50,257 bases of DNA from assembly GCF_009600985.1 (NCBI RefSeq), contig NZ_VDFP01000019.1, positions 1-50,257 on the forward strand, given 5' to 3'. Shown piece by piece: positions 8,205-17,079 of the stretch. The DNA comes from Companilactobacillus halodurans. Its GTDB lineage: Bacteria; Bacillota; Bacilli; Lactobacillales; Lactobacillaceae. Made by a program: the position numbers and the translations under genes. The first letter of the stretch is position 1. Each line of letters begins with the position of its first letter. The notes beneath the pieces were generated by a model that was given only the letters and a program-made list of their open reading frames with translations, was not told the DNA's origin and ran no database searches.

Positions 8205-9608
8205 ATGTCTATAGATTGGGAAAAGGAAGTTTCGCATCGTTCGGACGAATTGATCAACGATCTTTCCGAATTAGTAAGTATCGATAGTTCTAGAGATATA
8301 GAACATAAAACTAGCGATTTTCCATTAGGTCCCGGACCAGCAAAAGCCTTACAAGCATTTCTACATTTTGCAGACCGTGATGGCTTTGCAACTAAAAATG
8401 TTGATAATTTAGCCGGACGAATTGAATTTGGTGAAAGTGATGACGCAATTGCTATCCTTTCTCACGTCGATGTTGTCCCTGAAGGTCCAGGTTGGGAAAC
8501 CAATCCCTTCGAACCCGTAATTAAAGATGGTAATTTTTATGCTCGCGGTGCCAGTGACGATAAAGGTTTTGGCTTAGCAGCATACTATGCTATGAAAATT
8601 ATCAAGGAATTAAATTTACCAGTATCTAAAAGCGTTCAATTGATTCTTGGAACTGACGAAGAGAGCGAATGGGTCGGAATCAATCATTATATGGAAAAGG
8701 AAACTTTACCAGAAACTGGTTTTTCACCTGATGCAGAATTTCCTGCTATTAATGGCGAAAAAGGAATTGTCTCCTTTAGAGTCAATTTCCCTAAACCTGA
8801 AATTGGTTTGGTAAAGCAATTTGAAGCTGGAATTAGACCAAATATGGTCCCTCAAAATGCTTCAACAAAACTTGACTTAAATGTAGCTAGTTTTGATGAT
8901 ATCAAAGCTAAACTAAATGAATTCTTAGAAAACAACAAAATGATCAAGGGCAATGTTGAATCAGATGATGAAAACAATATTGCTGAAATAACTATCATTG
9001 GAAAAGGCGCCCATGCAATGGAACCATTTAATGGGGTTAACGCAGCAACTTATTTAGCTAAGTTTTTAACTACCTTAGAGCTTAATGATAGTGAGAAGAC
9101 TTATTTTGGCTTCATTGCCGATGATTTGCACTTAGACTTTGCTGGTCAACGTTTGAATATTGCTAACAAAGATGATGTCATGGGTGAATTAACACTTTCG
9201 CCCAATATTTATGAATATGACGAAACTAAAGCCAATATTCTATTAAATATTCGTTACCCCAAGGGTGACACTGGCGATACTTTGACTGAAAAAATCAATC
9301 AAGCTTTACCAACAAACGCCTCAGCAGAAATCGAGGGACACAATCAGTTACCTCATTTTGTAGCAGCTGATGATCCTTTGGTCCAAGCTTTAGTCGGCGC
9401 TTATCACGATCACACTGGCGATGATACTAAACCATTCACTGTTGGTGGCGGAACTTACGGTCGTATTTTAAAACACGGAATTGCTTATGGTGCGATGTTC
9501 CCTGGTGATGAAAACGTTATGCATCAACCTAATGAATATATTAATATCGATAAATTATTGAAGTCGACTGCCATTTACGCAGACGCCATTTACCGCTTGA
9601 TTAAGTAA
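8205..9608 (+). CDS. pepV: Dipeptidase PepV (M20 family, zinc)
   Basis: A 467-residue M20 peptidase close to the ~470 residues of lactobacillar PepV. Metal-binding and catalytic motifs in order: ILSHVDVVPEG (His-x-Asp), YARGASDDKG (bridging Asp), GTDEESEW (catalytic Glu and metal Glu), FSPDAEFP, and the C-terminal GGGTYGR and FPGDENVMHQPNE. It cleaves dipeptides in the cytoplasm, the last step in use of casein-derived peptides. Start ATG 8205 is chosen because GGAGGT at 8190-8195 is ideally spaced; the longer frame from 8172 would start within the promoter. A strong terminator follows. Confidence 0.93.
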   Translation: MSIDWEKEVSHRSDELINDLSELVSIDSSRDIEHKTSDFPLGPGPAKALQAFLHFADRDGFATKNVDNLAGRIEFGESDDAIAILSHVDVVPEGPGWETNPFEPVIKDGNFYARGASDDKGFGLAAYYAMKIIKELNLPVSKSVQLILGTDEESEWVGINHYMEKETLPETGFSPDAEFPAINGEKGIVSFRVNFPKPEIGLVKQFEAGIRPNMVPQNASTKLDLNVASFDDIKAKLNEFLENNKMIKGNVESDDENNIAEITIIGKGAHAMEPFNGVNAATYLAKFLTTLELNDSEKTYFGFIADDLHLDFAGQRLNIANKDDVMGELTLSPNIYEYDETKANILLNIRYPKGDTGDTLTEKINQALPTNASAEIEGHNQLPHFVAADDPLVQALVGAYHDHTGDDTKPFTVGGGTYGRILKHGIAYGAMFPGDENVMHQPNEYINIDKLLKSTAIYADAIYRLIK

Positions 9609-9618
9609 CATTTATTTT

Positions 9619-9655
9619 AGTTCTGTAGAGACTCTTTTCTACAGAACTTTTTTTG
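9619..9655 (+). terminator. Rho-independent terminator of pepV
   Basis: A perfect 11-bp stem (9619-9629 with 9638-9648) with an 8-base loop runs straight into a T tract at 9648-9654. Confidence 0.92.
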
Positions 9656-9719
9656 TTTTTACACTTCTAATTCGATTTTATTATATAATTACGTTATGTA
9701 ACTTTTTAAGGGAGCTTAT

Positions 9720-12518
9720 TTGAAAGTGAAAAATTTATGGAATAGCATCGTCAACAGCTTTAAAAGTATCAAGAGCTGGTCTGATTTTGCTAATAGAGCT
9801 AATCTAACGATCGAAGTCATTCGTCGTATTATCGTCTATACCTTTGCTGGATTGATGATTTTACTAAGTTTGGCTATTGGTCTGGGAACCGGATACGTAT
9901 CTGCTTTAACAAATCAAGTCTCCGTCCCCACTAAAAATGAAATGAAGACTGAACTACAAGACGTTAATAATTCAGCAACGTTGTATTTTGCTGATGGTAG
10001 TAAAATCGAAAATCTCCAAAAAGAAGTTCAAGGTAAAAAAATACCACTGTCGCAGATGTCGCCTTATTTGAAAAAAGCGATTGTTTCAACTGAAGATAGT
10101 GACTTCTACCGCCATAAGGGTGTCGTACCTAAATCAATTTTTAGAGCCATTATCTCTGATTTAACTGGTATCGGTGCTCAAACTGGTGGTTCAACTTTGA
10201 CGCAGCAAACTGTCAAAATGCAGATGTTATCTTCCGAAACTACTTGGAAACGTAAAGCCGTAGAAATTTTCTTAGCTATGCGAGTTGATAAGTATTTCTC
10301 TAAAAAAGAGATTTTGCAAGATTACCTTAATGCCGCAACCTTTGGTCTCAATAATAAAGGTCAAAACATCCAAGGTGTTCAAGCCGCTGCAAAAGGATTA
10401 TTCGGTAAGGATGCAAGTCAGTTAAACATAGCTGAATCAGCCTTTATCGCTGGTCTTCCTCAAAGTCCTTCGATTTATACACCTTATAGCACCACAGGTA
10501 CTGGTGGAAAAATGAAGAGTAATCTCAATCTAGGTATGAAGCGTAAAAATATTGTTTTGTACCGGATGTATCGTGATAATCAAATTACTGAAGCCCAGTA
10601 CAATCAGGCTAAGAAGTTTAATTTGAAAAAAGACTTTATCAAGCCAGCTAAAGCTAGTTCACAAGAAATCAAATATGGTTATCTTTATAACTTATTAACT
10701 GATGAAGCTAAAACTGAACTAATTAAAAAATTAGTTAAGAGCGATGGCCTCAAGTATAAAGAAGTTAAAAAAGATAAAACACTATATGATCGCTATTCAG
10801 AACAAGCAAATACTGAATTGCACAATAAAAATTACAAGATTCACAGTACTATCAATAAAAAGCTTTATATCGCTATGAACAAGCAAGCCCAAGACTTTAA
10901 GGGTAATCTTGGAACAACTCATACCGATACTGCTCAAGATCCTAATACAGGAAAAACGATTAAGGTTTCTGAACCTGTTCAAAATGGGTCTGTCCTCCTC
11001 GATAACAAGACTGGTCAAGTCCTAGGCTTTGTCGGTGGAGTCAACTTCAAGAAATCTCAATTGAATCACATCTTTACTAACAGATCTCCAGGGTCTTCAA
11101 TTAAACCATTGATTACCTTTGCGCCAGCTATAGAAAATGGTTTAATTGGTTCACAATCAATGTTAGCCGATTTCAAGACTAGCTTTAAAAAGTATTCACC
11201 AACCGACTATGGTCAAACGATTCAAAATCGATTTGTCTCAGCTCGTGAAACTCTAGAAGAGTCTTACAATATTCCATCAGTTAACTTGTATAACTACATC
11301 AGACAGCAAGGTGTCAGTTCTAAGAAGTACATGTCCAAGATGGGTATTAACTTGAGTAACAAAGAATACAACCAGCTCGGAATTACATTGGGTGGTACAT
11401 CTGAAGGTGTGACAGTTCTTCAACAAGCTAGTGCCTTCTCAACTTTTGCTAATAAAGGTGTCCATGTTGATCCTTATGTCTTATCTAGCGTCGTCGATCC
11501 TTCCGGAAAGACAGTCTATAAGCACAAGGGTTCAAAGACTCGTGTCTTTAGCAAACAAACTTCTTACATTATTAAAAACATGTTGCACGGAGTTGTCACT
11601 AAAGGTACTGCTTCTGCCCTTTCTTACGAAACTAACTTCAGTAACAAGAATCTCTTTGGTAAAACTGGTACATCAAATGACTATCGTGATAACTGGTTCA
11701 TTGGTAGTACCGATGGTATGACGTTAGCTTCTTGGATTGGATACGATAATCTTTATGGCAATAACTACAACCTGGCAAGCAATTCGACTGATATTAATCA
11801 AGAATTGTGGGCTAAGATGGCCAATGCCTTATATCAAGAAGATAAGTCAGTCTTTAATATCAATAAGAAATTTAAGAAACCTAGCGGCGTTAAATCGTAT
11901 ACCGTTGATAAAGAAACCGGAACTTCACCCGGAACGATCGGCTACAATGGTATAACTACTAAAGTTAACCAACACACTACTAAGTCGCTTTATTACAAAG
12001 GCAGTCCTAAAGAAATGTCTTATGATAATTTTGCTATTGGTGGCAAGTCTAAAAATTATAAACTCTTCTGGGATAATTACTTCGGACGTGACAATGGTTA
12101 CGCAACCGTAAAAACTCTTGGAAGCAGCAAAAAGAGCACTTCTGAATTAGCCTCTGAAAATGGCAGCGGTCGTACTTCTGGTTTCAGTAACAGTACTAAC
12201 AGCAATGCTTCTTCTGAAGTCGTAACTGATAGTATTTCGACTTATTCCTCAAGTAACAATAATTCCACTACTTCAAACGGGAATACTGAAACAGGAACTG
12301 GGTCAGGAACAAGCGGCTCTAGTGGTTCAGGTTCTAGCTCCAGCTCTAATTCAACATCTGGATCAAATTCTAGTTCCAGTTCCAATGCAAGCTCGAATTC
12401 AAGTACTGGAAATGAAAGTTCAACCAATCAAGGTTTAGAAAATAATTCTAGTTCCAATTCGTCTCAAGCAGGCTCTGGTTCAAGCGTTGAAGAAACTCCA
12501 AGTCCAACTGCTGAATAG
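9720..12518 (+). CDS. pbp1A: Class A penicillin-binding protein 1A (transglycosylase/transpeptidase)
   Basis: A 932-residue bifunctional peptidoglycan synthase. After a cytoplasmic N-terminus and one membrane segment (about 38-62) comes the GT51 glycosyltransferase domain with catalytic Glu125 in EDSDFYRHKG and GGSTLTQQ near 157. The transpeptidase domain has SSIK (Ser459-Lys462), SYN (515-517) and KTGTS (648-652), so all penicillin-binding motifs are intact. The last ~130 residues are Ser/Asn/Gly/Thr-rich low complexity, probably an extended wall-spanning tail. Start is TTG 9720 after GGGAG at 9710-9714. Not in an operon: terminators flank it on both sides. Confidence 0.94.
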   Translation: MKVKNLWNSIVNSFKSIKSWSDFANRANLTIEVIRRIIVYTFAGLMILLSLAIGLGTGYVSALTNQVSVPTKNEMKTELQDVNNSATLYFADGSKIENLQKEVQGKKIPLSQMSPYLKKAIVSTEDSDFYRHKGVVPKSIFRAIISDLTGIGAQTGGSTLTQQTVKMQMLSSETTWKRKAVEIFLAMRVDKYFSKKEILQDYLNAATFGLNNKGQNIQGVQAAAKGLFGKDASQLNIAESAFIAGLPQSPSIYTPYSTTGTGGKMKSNLNLGMKRKNIVLYRMYRDNQITEAQYNQAKKFNLKKDFIKPAKASSQEIKYGYLYNLLTDEAKTELIKKLVKSDGLKYKEVKKDKTLYDRYSEQANTELHNKNYKIHSTINKKLYIAMNKQAQDFKGNLGTTHTDTAQDPNTGKTIKVSEPVQNGSVLLDNKTGQVLGFVGGVNFKKSQLNHIFTNRSPGSSIKPLITFAPAIENGLIGSQSMLADFKTSFKKYSPTDYGQTIQNRFVSARETLEESYNIPSVNLYNYIRQQGVSSKKYMSKMGINLSNKEYNQLGITLGGTSEGVTVLQQASAFSTFANKGVHVDPYVLSSVVDPSGKTVYKHKGSKTRVFSKQTSYIIKNMLHGVVTKGTASALSYETNFSNKNLFGKTGTSNDYRDNWFIGSTDGMTLASWIGYDNLYGNNYNLASNSTDINQELWAKMANALYQEDKSVFNINKKFKKPSGVKSYTVDKETGTSPGTIGYNGITTKVNQHTTKSLYYKGSPKEMSYDNFAIGGKSKNYKLFWDNYFGRDNGYATVKTLGSSKKSTSELASENGSGRTSGFSNSTNSNASSEVVTDSISTYSSSNNNSTTSNGNTETGTGSGTSGSSGSGSSSSSNSTSGSNSSSSSNASSNSSTGNESSTNQGLENNSSSNSSQAGSGSSVEETPSPTAE

Positions 12519-12533
12519 TTATTATTACTAATA

Positions 12534-12570
12534 AAACCCAATCGACTTTTTAAGTTGATTGGGTTTTTAT
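12534..12570 (+). terminator. Terminator of pbp1A
   Basis: A 15-bp stem (12534-12548 with 12552-12566, one G-T pair) with a three-base loop and a T run. Confidence 0.92.
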
Positions 12571-12594
12571 AAACAACATAACTTTACTTATATA

Positions 12595-12603
12595 TGATAG
12601 AAT
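12595..12603 (+). promoter_or_regulatory. Extended -10 promoter of the small membrane protein pair
   Basis: TGA plus TAGAAT at 12595-12603 forms an extended -10 element, 34 bases before ATG 12637. No clear -35. Confidence 0.5.
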
Positions 12604-12636
12604 AAAAATGTTACTTTGATTTAAGGAGAAACACGT

Positions 12637-12939
12637 ATGTATTTCAGTCCAAGTTTTCTACAAAATTCTTTGTACATCGTTGCAGCTATTTTAATCATTC
12701 TTATGTTAGGTGTAATAATTTACAAGGTCTCACATAAAATCAAGCTTTGGGATAAAACGATGACTTTAGCTTCAATTGTCTTACTCAATACGCTTTATTC
12801 CATCCTAGGCGGTTTTTTCAATCTTCCCTATGAATTAAGCTCCATTATTACAGGAGGCTTGTCATTAGTCGCTTTAGGCTATATCGTTGTTATAATTTGG
12901 GATTTTTACAAACAACGTAAATCTGTAAATAATAAATAA
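12637..12939 (+). CDS. Small three-helix membrane protein (tandem paralogue 1)
   Basis: One hundred residues, family not recognised, with three hydrophobic segments (about 11-31, 43-62, 68-91), a short basic loop (KVSHKIKLWDK) after the first and a basic C-terminus. AAGGAG precedes the ATG. The next gene encodes a protein of the same size and topology, with an alignable S-H motif after helix 1 and LP(Y/A)xLS before helix 3, so the two are probably tandem duplicates that may form a heteromer. They are co-transcribed, 23 bases apart. No function can be assigned. Confidence 0.78.
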   Translation: MYFSPSFLQNSLYIVAAILIILMLGVIIYKVSHKIKLWDKTMTLASIVLLNTLYSILGGFFNLPYELSSIITGGLSLVALGYIVVIIWDFYKQRKSVNNK

Positions 12940-12962
12940 ATTTCTTTTTGGGGGAAAAGCAA

Positions 12963-13274
12963 ATGGTACCAGCTAATTTTGAATTGGCAAGAAATGCTAT
13001 CACATCAATGGTAGCTGTCTTATTAATCGTGGTTTATATTATCTACATGATATCTAAATTCTCACATCGTGATCAGGAGAAAATCTGGACTCTTGATACA
13101 GTTCTTTTAACTTTGATTGCCATCTATTGCATTTACACGACTTTGATGAATTTCGTGAAATTACCAGCTAATTTAAGTTATATCAATACTGTGATTTCAG
13201 TCATCTTTATGATTGTGGTGGTACTCTTTATTATCAGTTCCATCATTAAACGATTTACTCAAAAAAAGAACTAA
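12963..13274 (+). CDS. Small three-helix membrane protein (tandem paralogue 2)
   Basis: One hundred and three residues with three hydrophobic segments (about 12-32, 45-64, 74-96) and a basic tail ending in lysines. ATG 12963 is chosen over the in-frame TTG 12948 because GGGGGA at 12950-12955 is correctly spaced for it. The protein parallels the preceding one (SKFSHRDQEKIW versus YKVSHKIKLWDK; LPANLSYI versus LPYELSSI), which supports duplication and divergence. A long terminator shared with ccpA follows. Function unknown. Confidence 0.78.
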   Translation: MVPANFELARNAITSMVAVLLIVVYIIYMISKFSHRDQEKIWTLDTVLLTLIAIYCIYTTLMNFVKLPANLSYINTVISVIFMIVVVLFIISSIIKRFTQKKN

Positions 13275-13276
13275 CT

Positions 13277-13324
13277 AAAAAGCTATCAACTCTTCAATTT
13301 AATCGAAAAGTTGATAGCTTTTTT
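13277..13324. terminator. Bidirectional terminator between the membrane-protein operon and ccpA
   Basis: A perfect stem of about 15 bp (13277-13291 with 13309-13324), with A and T runs on both sides, serves the converging transcripts. Confidence 0.9.
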
Positions 13325-13335
13325 ATTATCTATAA

Positions 13336-14337
13336 TTATCTTGTTGATTCACGTTTAACAATGCTGTATGGCAATTTAATCGTATTATCATCAATTTGTT
13401 CTTGATTCATCATCTTAGTCAAAAGACGCATTGCAACCGCACCAATATCATATAATGGTTCTTCAATTGAACTCATCTTAGGACGTGTAACTTCACAGAC
13501 AACTGTGTCATTGCTTGTTACTAATTCAAAGTCATCAGGAACCTTTATTCCTGATTTGACAGCTGAATTCAAAATTCCAGATGCAAGCAAGTCTTCAGTT
13601 ACATAAGCAGCTGTAGCTCCACTTCCCTGAATAGCATCCCAAATTGCTTCTCCAGCTCTGACTGAGTATTCTGCTTCAAAGACCAAGTTGGAACTGAAAT
13701 TGAGATGTGCTTTCTTTAAGGCCTTTTTATAGCCATCTAAGCGATATTTACCGTCGATTGGATTTTCAAGACTTCCGCCAACAAAGGCAATCTTCTTGTG
13801 TCCATTTTGTGTCAATTGGTTAACTACGCTGCAAACAGCATCGGCAAAGTCGATGTTTACACTTGCACTTTCATTGTTCTTATCAACTGAACCAGCCAAA
13901 ACGATTGGTGTCTTTGAGTTTGCCAAGATGCGCTTTAACTTCTTGGACAATTGTTTACCCATGTAAATGAGTCCGTCAACTTGCTTTGATAACAAATTAT
14001 TCAAGATTTGTTCTTCATCACCAACAGATTCTTGCAAACTAGTCAAAATGATATTGTACTTGTACATTGAAGCAACATCATCGATACCTTTAGCTAGCGA
14101 AGAATAGTAAAGATCAGTGATATCAGGTAAAATAACTCCGATCGTTGTACTCTTTTTACTTGCTAAGCCTCGTGCAACCGCATTAGGACGGTAATTTAAA
14201 CGATCAATAACTTCGAGAACACGTTTTCTTGTTTTCTCTTTAACATTAGCGTTACCATTTACTACACGAGAAATAGTGGCCATGGAGACATTTGCTGCCT
14301 CAGCTACATCATAAATTGTTACTACTTTTTTCTCCAT
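13336..14337 (-). CDS. ccpA: Catabolite control protein A
   Basis: A 333-residue LacI-family regulator. The helix-turn-helix and hinge are at the N-terminus (TIYDVAEAANVSMATISRVV, then RPNAVARGLASKKS), followed by the periplasmic-binding-protein-like core starting TTIGVILPDITDLYYSS. The sequence is characteristic of CcpA, which binds cre sites with Ser46-phosphorylated HPr. The divergent pepQ neighbour is the classic lactobacillar arrangement. Its own -35 box overlaps a cre site, so autorepression is expected. Confidence 0.95.
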   Translation of the reverse strand: MEKKVVTIYDVAEAANVSMATISRVVNGNANVKEKTRKRVLEVIDRLNYRPNAVARGLASKKSTTIGVILPDITDLYYSSLAKGIDDVASMYKYNIILTSLQESVGDEEQILNNLLSKQVDGLIYMGKQLSKKLKRILANSKTPIVLAGSVDKNNESASVNIDFADAVCSVVNQLTQNGHKKIAFVGGSLENPIDGKYRLDGYKKALKKAHLNFSSNLVFEAEYSVRAGEAIWDAIQGSGATAAYVTEDLLASGILNSAVKSGIKVPDDFELVTSNDTVVCEVTRPKMSSIEEPLYDIGAVAMRLLTKMMNQEQIDDNTIKLPYSIVKRESTR

Positions 14338-14378
14338 TAATATTCACTCTCTCAAACTTATTTTCATTAATTATCTCT

Positions 14379-14407
14379 AATTTATCAAAGTTTTTTACAT
14401 TTTGCAA
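14379..14407 (-). promoter_or_regulatory. ccpA promoter
   Basis: On the minus strand TTGCAA (14402-14407) and TAAATT (14379-14384) are separated by 17 bases, placing transcription start about 35 bases upstream of the ccpA ATG. The -35 box lies inside the cre site. Confidence 0.7.
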
Positions 14408-14416
14408 GCGGTTTCT
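14402..14416. promoter_or_regulatory. cre site (CcpA operator) in the ccpA-pepQ intergenic region
   Basis: TTGCAAGCGGTTTCT matches every defined position of the cre consensus WTGNAANCGNWNNCW. It covers the ccpA -35 region and lies about 93 bases upstream of the pepQ ATG. Binding should repress ccpA and could activate or modulate pepQ. Confidence 0.85.
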
Positions 14417-14508
14417 ACTTTATTGTGCTATGTTTTCATATTTTTTCAAAAAGAAAATTGTTTTCAATGATATACTACATATAAATATGACCAAAAAGGA
14501 GAATTTTC

Positions 14509-15608
14509 ATGAAGAAACAATTATCAATGCTACAAGATTATTTAGCTAAAAACAAGCTTGATGCAGCTTATGTTTCAAATCCAACCGATATCAACTACTT
14601 CACCGGCTTTTACAGTGACCCTGTTGAACGAATCCTCGCACTTCTCGTTTTCCCAGATAAAGACCCATTCCTCTTTGCCCCTCAACTTGAAGTTGAAGCT
14701 GCTAAGGATGCTGGCTGGGACAAAGATGTCTTTGGCTACTTGGATCACGAAAATCCTTTCGATTTAATGGCCGGACACATTAAAGATGCTGTTGGTACTC
14801 CTAAAAATTGGGCCATCGAAAAAGATGACATGTCAGTTCAAAAATTAGAAGCTTTAAAGCAACAATTTCCTGAAGCAGAATTTCCTAATAACCTTTCTCG
14901 TTATATGGAAAATGCCAAATTAATTAAAACTGATGAAGAAATCAATGAATTAAAGGCTACTGGTTCAGAGGCTGATTATGCTTTCTCAGTTGCTTTTAAT
15001 GCCATCAAAGAAGGTCGAACAGAACAAGAAGTCGTTGCTGAAATCGAATATGCGATGATGAAAAAAGGCGTTATGCACATGAGCTTTGACACGATCGTCC
15101 AAGCTGGCGCTAATGCTGCTAACCCACACGGTGGACCTGAGAAGACTCCATTGGAAAAAATGAATTGGTCTTATTCGATTTAGGTACAGTTCACAATGGC
15201 TATATCTCTGACGCCTCTAGAACTGTTGCTTTTGGTCAGCCAGATGAGAAATCACTCGATATTTATAAAGTTGACCTCGAAGCTCAATATGCAGCTATGG
15301 ATGCAGCAAAGCCTGGAATCACTGCAGCACAACTTGATAAAGTTGCACGTGACATCATTGATAAAGCTGGTTATGGCAAATACTTCATTCACCGTCTAGG
15401 ACATGGTATGGGTACTTCAGAGCACGAATTCCCTTCAATCATGGAAGGGAATGATATGGTTCTAAAACCCGGCATGTGCTTCTCGATTGAACCTGGTATC
15501 TATATTCCAAACGTTGCTGGAGTTAGAATTGAAGATTGCGTCTACATTACTGAAGATGGCTGCGAACCATTCACGCATACTTCAAAAGAACTTAAATATA
15601 TCGACTAA
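14509..15608 (+). pseudogene. pepQ: Xaa-Pro dipeptidase PepQ, split by a -1 frameshift
   Basis: Two overlapping frames (14509-15183 and 15165-15608) together encode one full M24 prolidase. The first ends ...[11 protein letters not shown] then a non-homologous MNWSYSI and stop; the second continues with [20 protein letters not shown]. Adding one A to the six-A run at 15155-15160 rejoins them as [12 protein letters not shown] into a 366-residue protein, the normal PepQ size. All catalytic metal ligands (the two Asp of [16 protein letters not shown] His, EPG Glu, RIED Glu) are in the second part, so the first product alone should be inactive. Either a real mutation, slippage-rescued expression or a homopolymer sequencing error. 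AAGGAG precedes ATG 14509. Confidence 0.88.
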
Positions 15609-15618
15609 TAATTAGTCA

Positions 15619-15657
15619 AAAAAATCTGTTAATTCAAAATGAATTAACAGATTTTTT
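15619..15657. terminator. Bidirectional terminator between pepQ and the YtxH gene
   Basis: A perfect 18-bp stem (15619-15636 with 15640-15657), three-base loop and six-base A/T flanks. Confidence 0.93.
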
Positions 15658-15660
15658 GCT

Positions 15661-16002
15661 TTATTCTTTATTGTTTTCTTCTTTTTCTTTATTGCTATTA
15701 ACATCTTTTTTAGTGTTGTCAATTTCATCTTCATTAAAGATAATGTTGGAATCATCTTCATCATCTTTAATTTTATCAACTGTCGATGCCATTTGTTCTT
15801 TCAAGGCATCCGTCTTTTGATTGAACGAATCAACTAAATCGTTGTTAGAATGCAAACCAACGCCGCCATTGTTAAAATCGCTACGAATAGTTTTGACATT
15901 TTCTAACATTCTTTGACCCGCTTCACTAGTTAAATACTTCGAAGCAAAATATCCTGATGCACTGCCTAGTGCTAAACCTATTAAAAAGTGACTATTTTTC
16001 AT
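15661..16002 (-). CDS. YtxH-domain protein
   Basis: A 113-residue protein with the YtxH signature: a glycine-rich N-terminal membrane-associated segment (FLIGLALGSASGYFASKYL), then a coiled-coil-prone region with AGQRMLENVK and a very acidic C-terminal tail rich in D, E, N and K. YtxH proteins are membrane-linked stress-associated proteins of unknown mechanism. It overlaps the DUF948 gene by 11 bases, the same pairing as ytxG-ytxH near ccpA in Bacillus. Confidence 0.82.
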   Translation of the reverse strand: MKNSHFLIGLALGSASGYFASKYLTSEAGQRMLENVKTIRSDFNNGGVGLHSNNDLVDSFNQKTDALKEQMASTVDKIKDDEDDSNIIFNEDEIDNTKKDVNSNKEKEENNKE

Positions 16003-16414
16003 ACTTTTTATTCTTCTTTCTTGGCCAGACCTTTGTTGCTGTCTTCATAACTGTAGCCATATTTCCTAAGGTTAAAAGATTTTGAAGGCTAAAACCCTTA
16101 TTCTGCTTCTCAGCAGTAGCATGAGCGGCTTTATTACCAAGATTTTCTACGGTATCGAACAATGGATTTAACTTACTAGATTTGTGATTTACATCGTCCA
16201 TTAGCGTGTTCGTCTTATCGACCAACTTAGTACTTTGATCCATGATCTGTTCAGTATTCTTGGACAAGACCTCAACCATCTTTGTTGTTTCTTTCATTGT
16301 TTGTTGCAATTCTTGAAGCAATTTAGCAGTCTGAACTAAAGTTCTGGCTAAGTACACAACCAATACTACAAATGCGACTGCTGCAATTAAACCTGCAATT
16401 TGTCCACCAGTCAT
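15992..16414 (-). CDS. DUF948 (YtxG-like) membrane protein
   Basis: A 140-residue protein with an N-terminal transmembrane segment (about 5-27, IAGLIAAVAFVVLVVYLA) and a long amphipathic helix (about 30-100) that resembles a methyl-accepting or coiled-coil stalk, then a basic tail. This is the DUF948 family, normally paired with YtxH. GGAGGG precedes the ATG at 16414. First gene of the two-gene leftward operon. Confidence 0.84.
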   Translation of the reverse strand: MTGGQIAGLIAAVAFVVLVVYLARTLVQTAKLLQELQQTMKETTKMVEVLSKNTEQIMDQSTKLVDKTNTLMDDVNHKSSKLNPLFDTVENLGNKAAHATAEKQNKGFSLQNLLTLGNMATVMKTATKVWPRKKNKKYEK

Positions 16415-16476
16415 ATTATTACCCTCCTGTATTCTAATAGCATATTTATACTAGCATTATATTAATCCATCGGCAA

Positions 16477-17079
16477 TTAATACCAATTGATCCAATCACG
16501 CCACTGTTGTTCGAGCTTTTTAATCGCTTGTCCGCGGAGACTTATCTGATTTTTTTGGTCAATTGAAATCTCTGCCATTGTCTTCTTTAACTCTGGTAAA
16601 TAAAACAATGGATCATAACCAAATCCATCATCCCCTTGAGGAAGCGTTCCAATCAATCCTTTGAATTCCCCACGAACAACTAAGTCCTTTTCATTGTTAG
16701 GATTAGCAAAAACTAAAGTGGAAACGAATTGAGCTGTTCTTTTTTCCATCGGTACGCCACCTAGTTCACTCAATAACTTGGCATTATTAGCTGCATCATT
16801 GTGATCGCCAGCATAGCGAGCTGACAAAATCCCTGGACGTCCATAAAGAGCATCGACTTCAAGTCCTGAGTCATCTGCAATAGTTGGTAAATTAAACCGT
16901 TGCATGACGGCATGAGCTTTTATAGTGGCGTTTTCCTCGAAAGTAGTCCCTGTTTCTCTAATTTCTGGAAAATCTGGAAAATCCAACAATGTCTTCAAAG
17001 TAAATTCTTGGTCATTGAAAACTCGTTTGAATTCTCTAGCCTTACCAGGATTTTTAGTTGCGATTATTATTTCTTTCAT
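16477..17079 (-). CDS. rdgB: XTP/dITP diphosphatase (RdgB/HAM1 family)
   Basis: A 200-residue house-cleaning pyrophosphatase. Signatures are IIATKNPGKAREF at the N-terminus, ADDSGLEVDALYGRPGILSA with the catalytic Asp, and GDDGFGYDPLFY near residue 152. It hydrolyses non-canonical purine triphosphates (dITP, XTP) to monophosphates and so prevents their incorporation into DNA. Its start overlaps the end of murI by 26 bases, a conserved gene pair in Firmicutes, so the two are translationally linked. Confidence 0.93.
   Translation of the reverse strand: MKEIIIATKNPGKAREFKRVFNDQEFTLKTLLDFPDFPEIRETGTTFEENATIKAHAVMQRFNLPTIADDSGLEVDALYGRPGILSARYAGDHNDAANNAKLLSELGGVPMEKRTAQFVSTLVFANPNNEKDLVVRGEFKGLIGTLPQGDDGFGYDPLFYLPELKKTMAEISIDQKNQISLRGQAIKKLEQQWRDWINWY

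Noticed and set aside
12125..12515. Ser/Asn/Gly codon repeats at the end of pbp1A as a tandem repeat or recombination site
   Set aside because: It is irregular low-complexity coding sequence common in Gram-positive class A PBPs; no exact repeat unit.
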